DNA of 37,313 nucleotides, taken from contig JAWDOK010000012.1 of the NCBI GenBank assembly GCA_046533895.1, positions 1 to 37,313 of the forward strand, given 5' to 3'. Of this stretch, positions 8,940 through 16,499 are shown piece by piece (position 1 is the first letter of the stretch; each line of letters begins with the position of its first letter). The translations under genes and the position numbers were made by a program. The notes below the pieces were generated by a model that made no database searches, was not told the DNA's origin, and saw only the letters and a program-made list of their open reading frames with translations. The stretch comes from Acidianus hospitalis (GTDB lineage: Archaea; Thermoproteota; Thermoprotei_A; Sulfolobales; Sulfolobaceae).

Positions 8940-9495
8940 ACTTCTTCACCTTTTCGTATTTGTGACTCCTCATTCCTTGCAATTTCTCGCTGAACGAGAC
9001 TAGTATAGAGATTAAGTCTTCTATTAGTTCTTGCTCGGGGGTTTTGTCCTCCTTGTTTAGAACGACTATCTCGCAGTTGTGTGCTTTGCACACTTCCTCT
9101 ATTATTTCAAAGCCGAATCTTACTAATCTGTCTGGGTAGGCTATGACAACTTTTGAAACTTCGTTGTTTAGTATCATTCTCAGTAATTTGATGAATCCTT
9201 TCCTCTTCATGTTCAATGAAGATCCAATGTCTGTTATTACTTGGTCGTATTCTTTAACGTTCTCCTCTAGGTATTTAACCTGGTTTATTAAATCGTCTTT
9301 CTGTGATGATACTCTAGCATAAAGTATCACTTTCCTCTTTCTAACAATCCCCATTAACTTCTCTACGTCCTCTTCTCTGAACCTCCACTTCCCGCTCTGT
9401 AATATCACGGGTTGAATGTAACCCTTCTTAACATATTCTCTGAGTGTTGCGTATGAAATTCCTAGGCGTTGGCACACTTCTTTAGGTCTTAGCAT
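8917..9495 (-). CDS. tnpA: TnpA serine recombinase of IS607 element
   Basis: A 192-residue IS607-type recombinase. The N-terminal ~50 residues are a MerR-like helix-turn-helix (RPKEVCQRLGISYATLREYVKKGYI). The resolvase domain follows, with VILYARVSSQ carrying the nucleophilic serine and the conserved YPDRLVRFGF segment. It catalyses excision and insertion at GG dinucleotides. Complete length for the family and no internal stops. The ATG is just inside the right end of the element; a TATA-like block (TTTATATTATT on the minus strand, ~9515-9525) lies upstream. Confidence 0.9.
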   Translation of the reverse strand: MLRPKEVCQRLGISYATLREYVKKGYIQPVILQSGKWRFREEDVEKLMGIVRKRKVILYARVSSQKDDLINQVKYLEENVKEYDQVITDIGSSLNMKRKGFIKLLRMILNNEVSKVVIAYPDRLVRFGFEIIEEVCKAHNCEIVVLNKEDKTPEQELIEDLISILVSFSEKLQGMRSHKYEKVKKCVEELKA

Positions 9496-9879
9496 TGTAT
9501 AAAATTTTATGATGAAATAATATAAACTTTACGGTTTATCGAAAACTGCTAACAACGGCTTTCTTTATTTCTTCCGGCCTTGTTAAGCTCTTTTATTACG
9601 TAGATAAGATAGAGAAGAGAGGCCCTTACTAGTACGTCATTAATGATAAATATGATGCTGAGCTTTTCATCCTCGATAGGAGGATTACTTGGGAGGTTTA
9701 TAAGGATAGGGATTTGAAGGATAGGATAGAAGTTGAGCTTATTCCTTTAACAGATAATGATACCGCAGTTTTCCTTAAGTTTTCTACTAATAGAATCCTC
9801 CCACTTAAGAAGGTTTTAGAAAAAGAGGTTAACAGTGAAGTAGACCTATTAAGGGAATTGTTAGATTCTTTGAGGACAT

Positions 9880-10377
9880 TTAACTTGCAATAGCGTTGGC
9901 TAAATTCTCTAAAGATGCAATGGAAGGCAATAGACCAGAAGAACCTATAAATGATATTTCTACAACCTTATTTCCAGATTGTAAATATACGACTTCTGTG
10001 AAACCTGAGATATATGTTGCTACGTAAGCCTTGCCTGTGAAAGATATTGTGGAAGGAGAGATACTTAACATGTAACTATGCGCAGAGTATGAATTTGGAA
10101 AAGCTATTTCGGTAACGTAAAGTATATCTCCAGCGCTGTCAGTGTAGTTTGCAAAGGCTACAGGATAATTTCCAAGCTTATATAAGCAAGTGAAGTGCGA
10201 CTCTTTTGCAATTCCTACATAGTAACTGCATAATTTCCATGCAATTCCAGTATAATGGTCTATTGTTGATATAGAAGGAGAAGTTAAGTTAACAGCCTGA
10301 TTGTCTCCTAGAAAGCCTACTGAAAGTGCTCCTAATATTATTATCAATGCAACGAGTTCTCCAACTCGTAAGTTCAT
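9880..10377 (-). CDS. Membrane-anchored extracytoplasmic protein, unknown
   Basis: A 165-residue protein with an N-terminal hydrophobic segment (residues ~8-23, VALIIILGALSVGFLG) preceded by an Arg. This is either a signal anchor or a class III (pilin-like) signal. The remainder is Ser/Thr/Tyr-rich and beta-prone with two Cys (KLCSYYVG, FTCLYK) that could form a disulfide outside the cell. No family recognised. It is monocistronic; the last bases overlap the IS607-split pseudogene. Confidence 0.6.
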   Translation of the reverse strand: MNLRVGELVALIIILGALSVGFLGDNQAVNLTSPSISTIDHYTGIAWKLCSYYVGIAKESHFTCLYKLGNYPVAFANYTDSAGDILYVTEIAFPNSYSAHSYMLSISPSTISFTGKAYVATYISGFTEVVYLQSGNKVVEISFIGSSGLLPSIASLENLANAIAS

Positions 10378-10536
10378 ATTTTCACCTTAATTATATACTT
10401 TTCAAAAAGAAGTTAATAAACATTGTGTTCAAAAGTATGCATTTATATATAAAAATAAATCATAGTGTTAGATAGTATATGAAAATGATATTTTAAACAT
10501 ATAAATCTTTTATAAGTAAAGAAAGAAAATAATCAT

Positions 10537-10815
10537 ATGAAAATAACGTTTATTATAAGTTTACTAGCCATATTATCTTTCCTTGACGTTTACACTACTC
10601 TTATGGGAATATCTAACGGATTTGTAGAGGATAACATTCTTCTAAGTTCGCTAGAAAATAATATTTACTTACTTCTTAGCATAATGATTTTCTTAAAAAT
10701 TATTGTAATAGCATCAATATATTATATGATGAAGAGAAAACTGTGTCTCCCAGCTTATGTACTATTGGCTCTATACATATTTGTAGATTTGCACAACATC
10801 TTTCTCTTATATTAA
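10537..10815 (+). CDS. Small DUF5658-like membrane protein
   Basis: A 92-residue protein with about three membrane helices. The segment FLDVYTTLMGISNGFVEDN is like the DUF5658 signature (Asp-x-x-Thr-Thr, then Gly-x-x-Glu-x-Asn) seen in many archaeal small membrane proteins of unknown role. It ends in VDLHNIFLLY. An AT-rich promoter region (10480-10510) precedes it. Family assignment is by motif and moderately sure. Confidence 0.6.
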   Translation: MKITFIISLLAILSFLDVYTTLMGISNGFVEDNILLSSLENNIYLLLSIMIFLKIIVIASIYYMMKRKLCLPAYVLLALYIFVDLHNIFLLY

Positions 10816-10901
10816 ATAAACTATTTTAATACTATACAAATTTAAATTAATCTTCAAAAACATTCTTAATGAGATATCTCCTGCTTAATCTAAGTCTAAT
10901 A

Positions 10902-10930
10902 AGTATATATTCTAGTATATACAAGTATAT
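10902..10930 (+). promoter_or_regulatory. Repeated AGTATAT operator candidate before vapB
   Basis: AGTATAT occurs three times (10902-10908, 10914-10920, 10924-10930), with an inverted arrangement around TATATTCTAGTATATA, ending 3 bp before the vapB ATG. Ribbon-helix-helix antitoxins bind such short repeats, so autoregulation is likely. The overlap with the TATA function makes the exact role uncertain. Confidence 0.45.
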
Positions 10931-10933
10931 CCT

Positions 10934-11194
10934 ATGAAGGTCATAAGTGTAAAGGTTCCTGAAGAGATCTATGAGAAAATGAAGATGCATAAGGAAATAA
11001 ATTGGAGCGAAGTAATCAGAAATGCTATAATATCTGAGTTAAATGAACTAGAAGGTATAACTACAGGGAATGAACTTATAGAGAGACTTAAACGACTCGG
11101 GGTAGATGAAAAAGATATAAATGTGGAACCTCCTCAAGGTGAGGACGAATTTCAGAAAGAATTAAAGAAAAAATCTACGATACGAACACCTTGA
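10934..11194 (+). CDS. vapB: VapB-type ribbon-helix-helix antitoxin
   Basis: An 86-residue protein. The N-terminal RHH domain (KVISVKVPEEIYEKMKMHKEINWSEVIRNAI, residues ~2-32) is followed by a helical, acidic tail that would wrap the toxin. It sits directly upstream of a PIN-domain gene, the standard vapBC order. Three AGTATAT repeats precede it. The 3' end runs through AAAGAAAAAA, over which the toxin frame lies at -1. Confidence 0.8.
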   Translation: MKVISVKVPEEIYEKMKMHKEINWSEVIRNAIISELNELEGITTGNELIERLKRLGVDEKDINVEPPQGEDEFQKELKKKSTIRTP

Positions 11195-11505
11195 TTAAAG
11201 TTCATAAGAATAAATCTCTCCTATTTAAGATTAATTACGTAACAACGTCCATACTAAATGTGATAGAATACCCTCCAATACTAGATCTAAAGGAGAAATT
11301 GATAATAATTTATCCCACAAGAAGTGATTACGAACTTGCCATAAAGATAATGGTTAAACTAAGAAAAATAGGGGAGCCAGTTAACGTAGTGGATATAATT
11401 TTATCCTCTATTGCTATAAACAGGGACATGATAATAGTGACTAACGATAATGATTTTGAATCAATTAAAAAAGTTGAAGAAAGATTAAAGGTAGAAAAAT
11501 TATGA
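11161..11505 (+). CDS. vapC: VapC-type PIN toxin, no conventional start codon
   Basis: The PIN domain begins IYDTNTLIKVHKNKS, with the first catalytic Asp at 11179-11181, and ends with VVDIILSSIAI and VTNDNDF. Both are PIN acidic motifs. The first ATG/GTG/TTG of the frame is a TTG at 11191, after the essential DTN. Upstream, back to a TGA, the frame has only ATT (11161) and ATC (11173) as near-cognate starts. I annotate from ATT. Alternatives are -1 frameshifting from vapB over the A6 run (11168-11173), or a gene that has lost its start. Family knowledge: VapC proteins are RNases. Confidence 0.65.
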   Translation: MKEKIYDTNTLIKVHKNKSLLFKINYVTTSILNVIEYPPILDLKEKLIIIYPTRSDYELAIKIMVKLRKIGEPVNVVDIILSSIAINRDMIIVTNDNDFESIKKVEERLKVEKL

Positions 11506-11544
11506 GATAAAAAGGGAAAAGGTTGTTAATAATAGATCATGATA

Positions 11545-12867
11545 TTACCTTGTTATCGTAGCTTTCTCTTCAACTAACTGCGTTCCCTTAGTTTCCTTTA
11601 AGCCTAAAGTAGCTAACGCTGATATTATTCCCCATAATGCTAAGAATGTAGTAACTATCCAAGAATTTGCTAAATATTGTGAAGGCAGTCCTAACAATCC
11701 TACTAGTAGTATTGGCATTAAACCTCCTTCAACTGCTGCAGCCAATTGCATTCCATAACTTGCTCCACTGTATCTATATTTTGTAGGAAAGCTTTCTGGG
11801 TAAAATGCAGCCATTGATGCATAAGGGCCATAAGCTGCGAAACCTATTAGGAACTGCATTATAAATAATAGGCCTAGATTACCGCTTAGGAATCCGTAAA
11901 CATATGGATACGCAAACGCCGCTATTAGGATATCTCCTAATATTAGTGAGGCTTTTCTACCAAGCTTATCACCTAAATAGCCGAATATTGGAGTAGAAAC
12001 TAATCCTGCTATTGCGAACACGTAAATTAGCGCAGAAGTTATTGGCATTTGCAATCCCAGGAAGTTAATGTAAGCTGGATATCCCAGGCTTTTTCCTACT
12101 ACCTTCAAATACAGGCTAGGCATTACCGTTGCTGGAATGTAAACAGCCATGAATACTCCGCCTATTGCAAGCATTAATAATATTATAGGCTTCCATGCGT
12201 ACTTGAAGACCTCTAATGAAGGAACTTTACTTATTTTTCCTTCACTCTTGATTTTCTCAAAGGGTAAACTCTCTGTTGCCAAATACCTTAGGAAAGCTCC
12301 TAGAAAAGCTACGCTACCTCCAACTAGGAATCCTATCCTCCAACCTATTGTTACGAAATCCTTGCTAAATGCCAACAATACCGTAGCCGCTCCTATGAAA
12401 CCTATAGGTGAGGCAATTTCTATTAAAGAAGTTATTAAAGCCCTCTTAGAGGTAGCATGTTCAGATACCCACGTCGCTACTCCTCCCCATTCTCCGCCAA
12501 CGCCCAAACCTTGTAAAAATCTGAAGGCAAATATTGCCACTGGTGCTATTATTCCTATTGTTGCATATGTGGGCATTAATCCTACAGATACCATAGCAAT
12601 TCCTACTAGCACTAGGTCAAAACTTAATGCGTGCCTCCTTCCTAATCTGTCACCTATATGCCCGAAAACTGTAGCACCTAAAGGCCTTGCAAAAAACGCT
12701 ATTGCATATGAAGATACTGAAGCTAACATTGAAATTAAGTAGCTTTTTGACGGGAAGAATAATGTAGGGAATGCTAGTAATGCTGCATATATGAATAGGT
12801 AGTAGTCGTACCACTCAACTATTGTTCCTATTAAACCTAGGAGAGCAACTCTAGAGATGGAAGGCAT
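11545..12867 (-). CDS. MHS-type metabolite:H+ symporter (MFS)
   Basis: About 440 residues with twelve predicted membrane helices. The MFS signature GHIGDRLGRRHAL follows helix 2, and the related GYLGDKLGRKASL sits in the second half, typical of the metabolite:H+ symporter family (sialate, proline/betaine, alpha-ketoglutarate, shikimate transporters). FLQGLGVGGEWGG is another MHS hallmark. The start is taken at MPSISRVALLG; the upstream in-frame ATG (12900) would add an 11-residue tail not needed by the family. The substrate is unknown, probably an organic acid. Confidence 0.85.
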   Translation of the reverse strand: MPSISRVALLGLIGTIVEWYDYYLFIYAALLAFPTLFFPSKSYLISMLASVSSYAIAFFARPLGATVFGHIGDRLGRRHALSFDLVLVGIAMVSVGLMPTYATIGIIAPVAIFAFRFLQGLGVGGEWGGVATWVSEHATSKRALITSLIEIASPIGFIGAATVLLAFSKDFVTIGWRIGFLVGGSVAFLGAFLRYLATESLPFEKIKSEGKISKVPSLEVFKYAWKPIILLMLAIGGVFMAVYIPATVMPSLYLKVVGKSLGYPAYINFLGLQMPITSALIYVFAIAGLVSTPIFGYLGDKLGRKASLILGDILIAAFAYPYVYGFLSGNLGLLFIMQFLIGFAAYGPYASMAAFYPESFPTKYRYSGASYGMQLAAAVEGGLMPILLVGLLGLPSQYLANSWIVTTFLALWGIISALATLGLKETKGTQLVEEKATITR

Positions 12868-13183
12868 GAGTAAAAAGTAAGGGTGTGAGTTTTTAAGCAT
12901 TTCTATTTAAATAGTTAAAAATCTAGAAATTAAGTTTTCAAAGCATTCAAGAGATTTATATACTCATAGAAATATATAAATTTAATAAAGTAGAGGAAAA
13001 TTATGAAAAGATTTTTTATATCCACGTCGTTCTTTTTTATATTGTTTATTCTTTTCGACGATAAGATAAGAGATTTATAGAGAAACGGCGTAATTTACGT
13101 AGTTATATTCATCAGCCAATATTTATGCATTTGAAGCTGAATTTATGATCGATTTCACGATATAATAGGTTTTTAGTAGTGCA

Positions 13184-13783
13184 TTAGCAGTATTCCTTGA
13201 TTTTTTCAAAGAAATCTTTTACTCCTCTTTTCTCACTCTCAGAATTTATATAATTAATATCCATTACGTCACGTTGTGCACAATAAACAAGTACTGCTTT
13301 ATTTCTATCCTCTGTACTATTCCTGAATTTCCACACTTCTAAATAAGTTAAAACTACCTCTTCTGGAGGAATAATATAAACGTGATAAGAGTCAACTTGT
13401 AACTTAAGTGGAGGTTTATGTTTATTATAAACATTGTTGACTATGTCAATTCCTTTTTCCGAAATTTCCCTTATCTTAGGCAGATATATCCTGAGTCCAA
13501 AATCTGATATCTTCTTTAACACTTGTCGTACTAGGTTTTCCGCTTCACCTTCAATTATAATATCAACGTCTCCCGTTCTATAACTTCTCCCTGAATATAT
13601 TTCTGCAGCAAATCCTCCAACAATAATTATTCTTCCAAGGTGCCTCTCTTCTATTAGTGTATTTAAAATAGCCAGAAATTTCAAAAAGCGGTCGGTTTCA
13701 CTACCTTTTAATTCGCCTATTCTTGAAAGTAGTTCCCTAAGCAACCAGTCTTGTAGTATATTACACCACCTTCTATTTTCCAA
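13184..13783 (-). CDS. Nucleotidyltransferase-fold protein
   Basis: About 199 residues. The motif IIIVGGFAAEIYSGRSYRTGDVDIII is shown by Gly56-Gly57 and Asp72/Asp74, the metal-binding hG[GS]...DxD of pol-beta-type nucleotidyltransferases. It is of the larger AbiEii/MNT-like kind that often pairs with a small partner. The start is uncertain: ATG at 13783 overlaps the preceding 67-residue gene by 67 bp, so a later start (before LLSRIGELKG) is possible. The likely partner is the gene at 13717-13920, making a toxin-antitoxin-like unit. Confidence 0.7.
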   Translation of the reverse strand: MENRRWCNILQDWLLRELLSRIGELKGSETDRFLKFLAILNTLIEERHLGRIIIVGGFAAEIYSGRSYRTGDVDIIIEGEAENLVRQVLKKISDFGLRIYLPKIREISEKGIDIVNNVYNKHKPPLKLQVDSYHVYIIPPEEVVLTYLEVWKFRNSTEDRNKAVLVYCAQRDVMDINYINSESEKRGVKDFFEKIKEYC

Positions 13784-13920
13784 CAGCCCAGCTCTTCTAA
13801 TAGCCTTATATTTTCTTCTCCTAATCTGGCTAACCTCTTTAAATCGTCATCCTTTATCTTACTACCTCTAGGTCTCTGTCTATCTTCTAGCAACTTAATT
13901 ATTAGCTTTGGATCTATCAC
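13717..13920 (-). CDS. Small basic protein, likely NTase partner
   Basis: A 67-residue basic protein (RQRPRGSKIKDDDLKRLARLGEENI) with a helical core suggesting a winged-helix or antitoxin-type DNA-binding part. Its 3' end overlaps the nucleotidyltransferase start in another frame, so the two are translationally coupled. I do not recognise the family. A TATA-like block around 13950-13965 on the minus strand precedes it. Confidence 0.5.
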   Translation of the reverse strand: MIDPKLIIKLLEDRQRPRGSKIKDDDLKRLARLGEENIRLLEELGCWKIEGGVIYYKTGCLGNYFQE

Positions 13921-14243
13921 ATGATTAATACACTCTATGTCCTTATTAAACTTATAATCAAGCCCTATGCGTAAAGAAAATTATAGACAGCCTATAAATT
14001 AATTTTACTAAATTGTGTTTATTCTACCCTAAGTTTGGTATTTATAACAACTATTGGCATCTCAGTTTGCTTAATTATTCCTAAATCTAGAATTTAATTA
14101 TAAAGTTAAAACCTTGATTTGAAACACGTTATTTTCCTCAGTTTGTAAGTAGTTGCAAAGAATTGAAATCCTCACCCTCCACGTAGGAAGGAGTTGGCTC
14201 TAACTAGTAAGTTTAATATTTCCTAATTCCTAGTAAATTAACT
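13921..14243. other. Gap between two NTase units
   Basis: About 320 bp holding the putative promoter of the minus-strand pair. Near 14165-14215 there is a GC-richer stretch (CCTCACCCTCCACG, GGAAGGAG) unlike its surroundings, possibly a mobile-element scar. No ORF or RNA gene is recognisable. Confidence 0.4.
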
Positions 14244-14499
14244 GTGGATGAGAAAACTTACAATGAGATAATTAAACCATTTGGATCTTATGCTAGATTT
14301 AAGAAGAGATTAGAAGATATAAAAGCTGGCATAGAATTCCTGAAACGAAATAAAAAAGATCCTTTAGAAATATCTTTTCAACTTTATGAAATATGGGAAA
14401 AGGAATTTTTTAAAATTGTACAATAATGACGTTAAGAAAGCTGGGGAAGACTTAATAAGAGAATGGAGAAGGAAACTGAGATCCTTAAAGATTAGTTAA
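14244..14499 (+). pseudogene. Small NTase-partner gene, probably frameshifted
   Basis: The 60-codon ORF (GTG at 14244; MDEKTYNEIIKPFGSY...) ends at 14426. The +1 frame directly after continues with NNDVKKAGEDLIREWRRKL to a stop at 14497-14499, which looks like the natural C-terminus shifted by one base near 14421. It is helical and charged, and sits in front of a nucleotidyltransferase remnant, resembling a HEPN/partner protein. Not recognised as a named family. Confidence 0.45.
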
Positions 14500-15048
14500 A
14501 TCTTTGGAAGAAGCTAATGCAGATTATGTTATAGTAGGAGGTATAGTGGCTATACATTATGGTAGGAGCAGATTAACTCAAGATATTGACATAGTTGTAG
14601 GAAATGTAGATTTAGATAAATTAATAAAATCATTAAAAGACTAAGGATTTGACTTTTCTGAGAGGATTTAAGAACAACACACGCTGAAAGGTCTAGAGTA
14701 ACTATATTCTTAAGTAATGAAATTTTTCATGTAGATTTAAAATTTGCTAACGATCAGTTGGATTTCGAAGTTCTAAAGGATAAAAAGAGAGGTAATATCC
14801 TAGGAGTTGATTGCTGGATAGAAAGTTTAGAGGATGCAATAGTAGCTAAGCTAATATACAGTAGTATGCAAGATGAAGAGGATGTAATAGCTATCCTAAG
14901 CAAGATAGGGAAAATAGAAGAGAATCTTAAAGAGAAAGCTTGGAAATTTCACGTTTATGAAAAGCTGTGCGGAATAGCTGAAATGATTAGGAATAAAATG
15001 TTAGGTATGTGTATGTTAATTATATTCATGGCACGAGCTTACTGGTAG
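14492..15048 (+). pseudogene. Decayed nucleotidyltransferase gene
   Basis: Translation gives VKSLEEANADYVIVGGIVAI, then HYGRSRLTQDIDIVV, a clear pol-beta-type nucleotidyltransferase motif (GG...GRSRxTxDID). The frame is broken by TAA at 14642-14644 and again at 14669-14671, where the reading resumes in another frame as RTTHAERSRVTIFLS. A one-base loss near 14667 restores it (ERDLRTTHAERS). The remainder to 15048 is intact (FEVLKDKKRG... CWIESLEDAIVAKLIYS). No conventional start is seen upstream. It resembles Nucleotidyl_trans AbiEii toxins. Confidence 0.7.
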
Positions 15049-15179
15049 TAATAACTGTTTTTGAAATTGGGAATTAAAGTTATTACAAAAAGATTATCAT
15101 TATATTTTAACAATGTTTAACGTTTTATATAAGGCTTAAAACATACAAAATTTTTAAATATAATAAAAAAGATAAGATT

Positions 15180-15836
15180 GTGGAAGCTACATACGAGTTT
15201 GAAACTACGGAAAACCCTGAGACCGTGAAGGAGTACTTAGCTAATCCTTATAACTTAATGAAATACGTTCCTAATTTTAAGGATTTGAAAGAGACAGAAG
15301 ACGGATGGGAGCTTTACGTTCATTGGTTATTTACCATTAAATTGAGAATTATAAGAATAGTTACAAAGAATGAGATAAGTTATTTAATAAAGAAGAGTGA
15401 AGGAATGATAAAATTGAACGCTAACTTGAGGTTTATAATTTTACCCACTAAAGATATAACTAAAGTAAATCTGGTCTTCTTTTACCAAGGGCCTTTTGAG
15501 CGTTTTGCAAAGAGACAGGCAGATGAGTTTTACAAGAGGGGTGTGAAATTATTTGAAGAAGACTTAAAGAAAAGGACAGTTGTTCAAGCGGCTCAAGGTC
15601 AAGAAATTCCAGTTTATACCATGAGGACAATCCTAGCTAAGAAAATTCAAAAAGATGAGCTAGAAGGCATATTGGAAGACGCCATGGTAAAGAGTGTAGA
15701 TAGAATGATCGTTCTCATTTTATCTGATGGTAAGAATAACGTTCAACTAACCTTCAATAAAGGAGACGTAATTTCTCAAAAAGGAGATTTGAATTCTCTA
15801 CAAGGTGAGGTAACTGTTATAATGAAATCTCCTTAA
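15180..15836 (+). CDS. SRPBCC/Bet v1-like protein, paralogue of 5964-6587
   Basis: A 218-residue protein from a GTG start. The first ~135 residues form an SRPBCC-like module (ATYEFETTENPETVKEYLA..., FFYQGPFERFAKRQADEFY). A separate C-terminal beta-hairpin region (RMIVLILSDG...EVTVIMK) follows, matching the layout of the protein at 5964. It is probably a lipid or ligand carrier of the DUF3211 sort. It is convergent with, and overlaps by 4 bp, the Cys-motif regulator next door, near the cytochrome cluster. Confidence 0.55.
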   Translation: MEATYEFETTENPETVKEYLANPYNLMKYVPNFKDLKETEDGWELYVHWLFTIKLRIIRIVTKNEISYLIKKSEGMIKLNANLRFIILPTKDITKVNLVFFYQGPFERFAKRQADEFYKRGVKLFEEDLKKRTVVQAAQGQEIPVYTMRTILAKKIQKDELEGILEDAMVKSVDRMIVLILSDGKNNVQLTFNKGDVISQKGDLNSLQGEVTVIMKSP

Positions 15837-16369
15837 TAATATACGTTAATAGAATCTAATTTAGGCAAAACTTTTGCTACAATACCTCTTATAAGTGAGT
15901 ACCAAAGTTTTGAAGGTAATCTTTCATTTCTAGCCTCTATTTCACTGTCAATACTTTGTGTTTTTATCTTCATTGACATTGCAATTCTTTTAATTCCATA
16001 AACACATTCAGCGAAAACTGGACAAGTTGGGCAAGCGTATTTGCTGGATGACATATCTATTGAGATAATTTGCTTACCATTGAGGTAAATTATACCATCA
16101 TCGAATTTCAATTCTTTTTCACCTTTAACGAAAGGCAGAATTAGCTTAAAAGCAAGAGCATTGTCTTCTATTAAGCCAAGTTTCTTCATTGAATCTAAGA
16201 TATAGTAATAATAACTTTTGCTCAAGCCCAGCTTTTCCCTATCGTCGCTGGCCATTACCTTCAAATAAATATCAGAGGTTAATTTATTGAAAGTCTCCCT
16301 ACTAACTATTATTGCTTTACCGCTGTCTTTTACTGGTCTATCCGTCGTTATAATTCTATAATCGCACAT
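15833..16369 (-). CDS. Cys-motif winged-helix-like protein (paralogue 1)
   Basis: A 178-residue protein with four cysteines: Cys2 and the cluster YACPTCPVFAECVYGIKRIA (Cys113, Cys116, Cys122). The pattern is shared with the gene at 23436. Residues ~45-70 (GLSKSYYYYILDSMKKLGLI) look like a winged-helix recognition region. The C2-plus-CxxCPxFxxC set could bind zinc or an Fe-S cluster, so a redox-responsive regulator is a reasonable guess but unproven. The TATA box (16387-16393) lies so that the transcript would start at the ATG. I do not recognise a named family. Confidence 0.6.
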   Translation of the reverse strand: MCDYRIITTDRPVKDSGKAIIVSRETFNKLTSDIYLKVMASDDREKLGLSKSYYYYILDSMKKLGLIEDNALAFKLILPFVKGEKELKFDDGIIYLNGKQIISIDMSSSKYACPTCPVFAECVYGIKRIAMSMKIKTQSIDSEIEARNERLPSKLWYSLIRGIVAKVLPKLDSINVYY

Positions 16370-16386
16370 CTTAAGATGAGATTCTC

Positions 16387-16393
16387 GTATAAA
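16387..16393 (-). promoter_or_regulatory. TATA box of Cys-motif gene 1
   Basis: TTTATAC on the minus strand, 18 bp upstream of the ATG at 16369, which predicts a leaderless transcript. Confidence 0.45.
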
Positions 16394-16499
16394 TCTAAAA
16401 GGATTTCTAAGAAAAGTCCAAGGTATATACTATTAACGACCTTTAACACTTTTATTCAAGATTATGAATAAAAGTAAAAAATTATTCTAACTTAAACTC

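Larger units (their letters stand above)
7643..9534 (-). mobile_element. IS607-family insertion sequence (tnpA + tnpB)
   Basis: About 1.9 kb, bounded by GG on both sides, as expected for IS607 serine recombinases, which cross over at a central dinucleotide and leave no target duplication. It contains tnpA then tnpB on the minus strand with a 23-bp overlap. The limits come from reconstructing the interrupted host gene. Because the left flank has four consecutive G, the left boundary is certain only to 1-2 bp. Size and gene order fit the ISC1904/ISC1913 type of Sulfolobales (from memory). Confidence 0.8.
7588..9893 (+). pseudogene. Small gene split by IS607; one in-frame TAG
   Basis: The 5' piece (7588-7642, GTG start, beginning VKEIIVRTRLSCNYRRLK) and the 3' piece (9535-9893, ending SLRTFNLQ) flank the IS607 element. 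Joining them at the GG dinucleotides on each side (7641-7642 and 9533-9534) gives one continuous frame of 138 codons across the junction (RRLK-VYRKLLTTAFF). It is broken only by a TAG at 9630-9632. The product is unknown: soluble, basic at the start, with a charged C-terminal half (LFILDRRITWEVYKDRDLKDR). The last 14 bp overlap the end of the convergent gene at 9880. Split and stop codon together suggest a dead gene. Confidence 0.7.

Noticed and set aside
7643..9534. Gene cargo besides tnpA/tnpB in the IS607 element
   Set aside because: No further ORF of note; other frames are shadows of tnpB.
12149..12742. 197-codon plus-strand ORF inside the MHS transporter
   Set aside because: Proline/Ser-rich antisense shadow of a clear twelve-helix transporter; no motif of its own.
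14160..14200. GATT-like CRISPR repeat fragment (GAATTGAAATCCTC)
   Set aside because: Single copy only, no spacer/repeat periodicity anywhere in the window.
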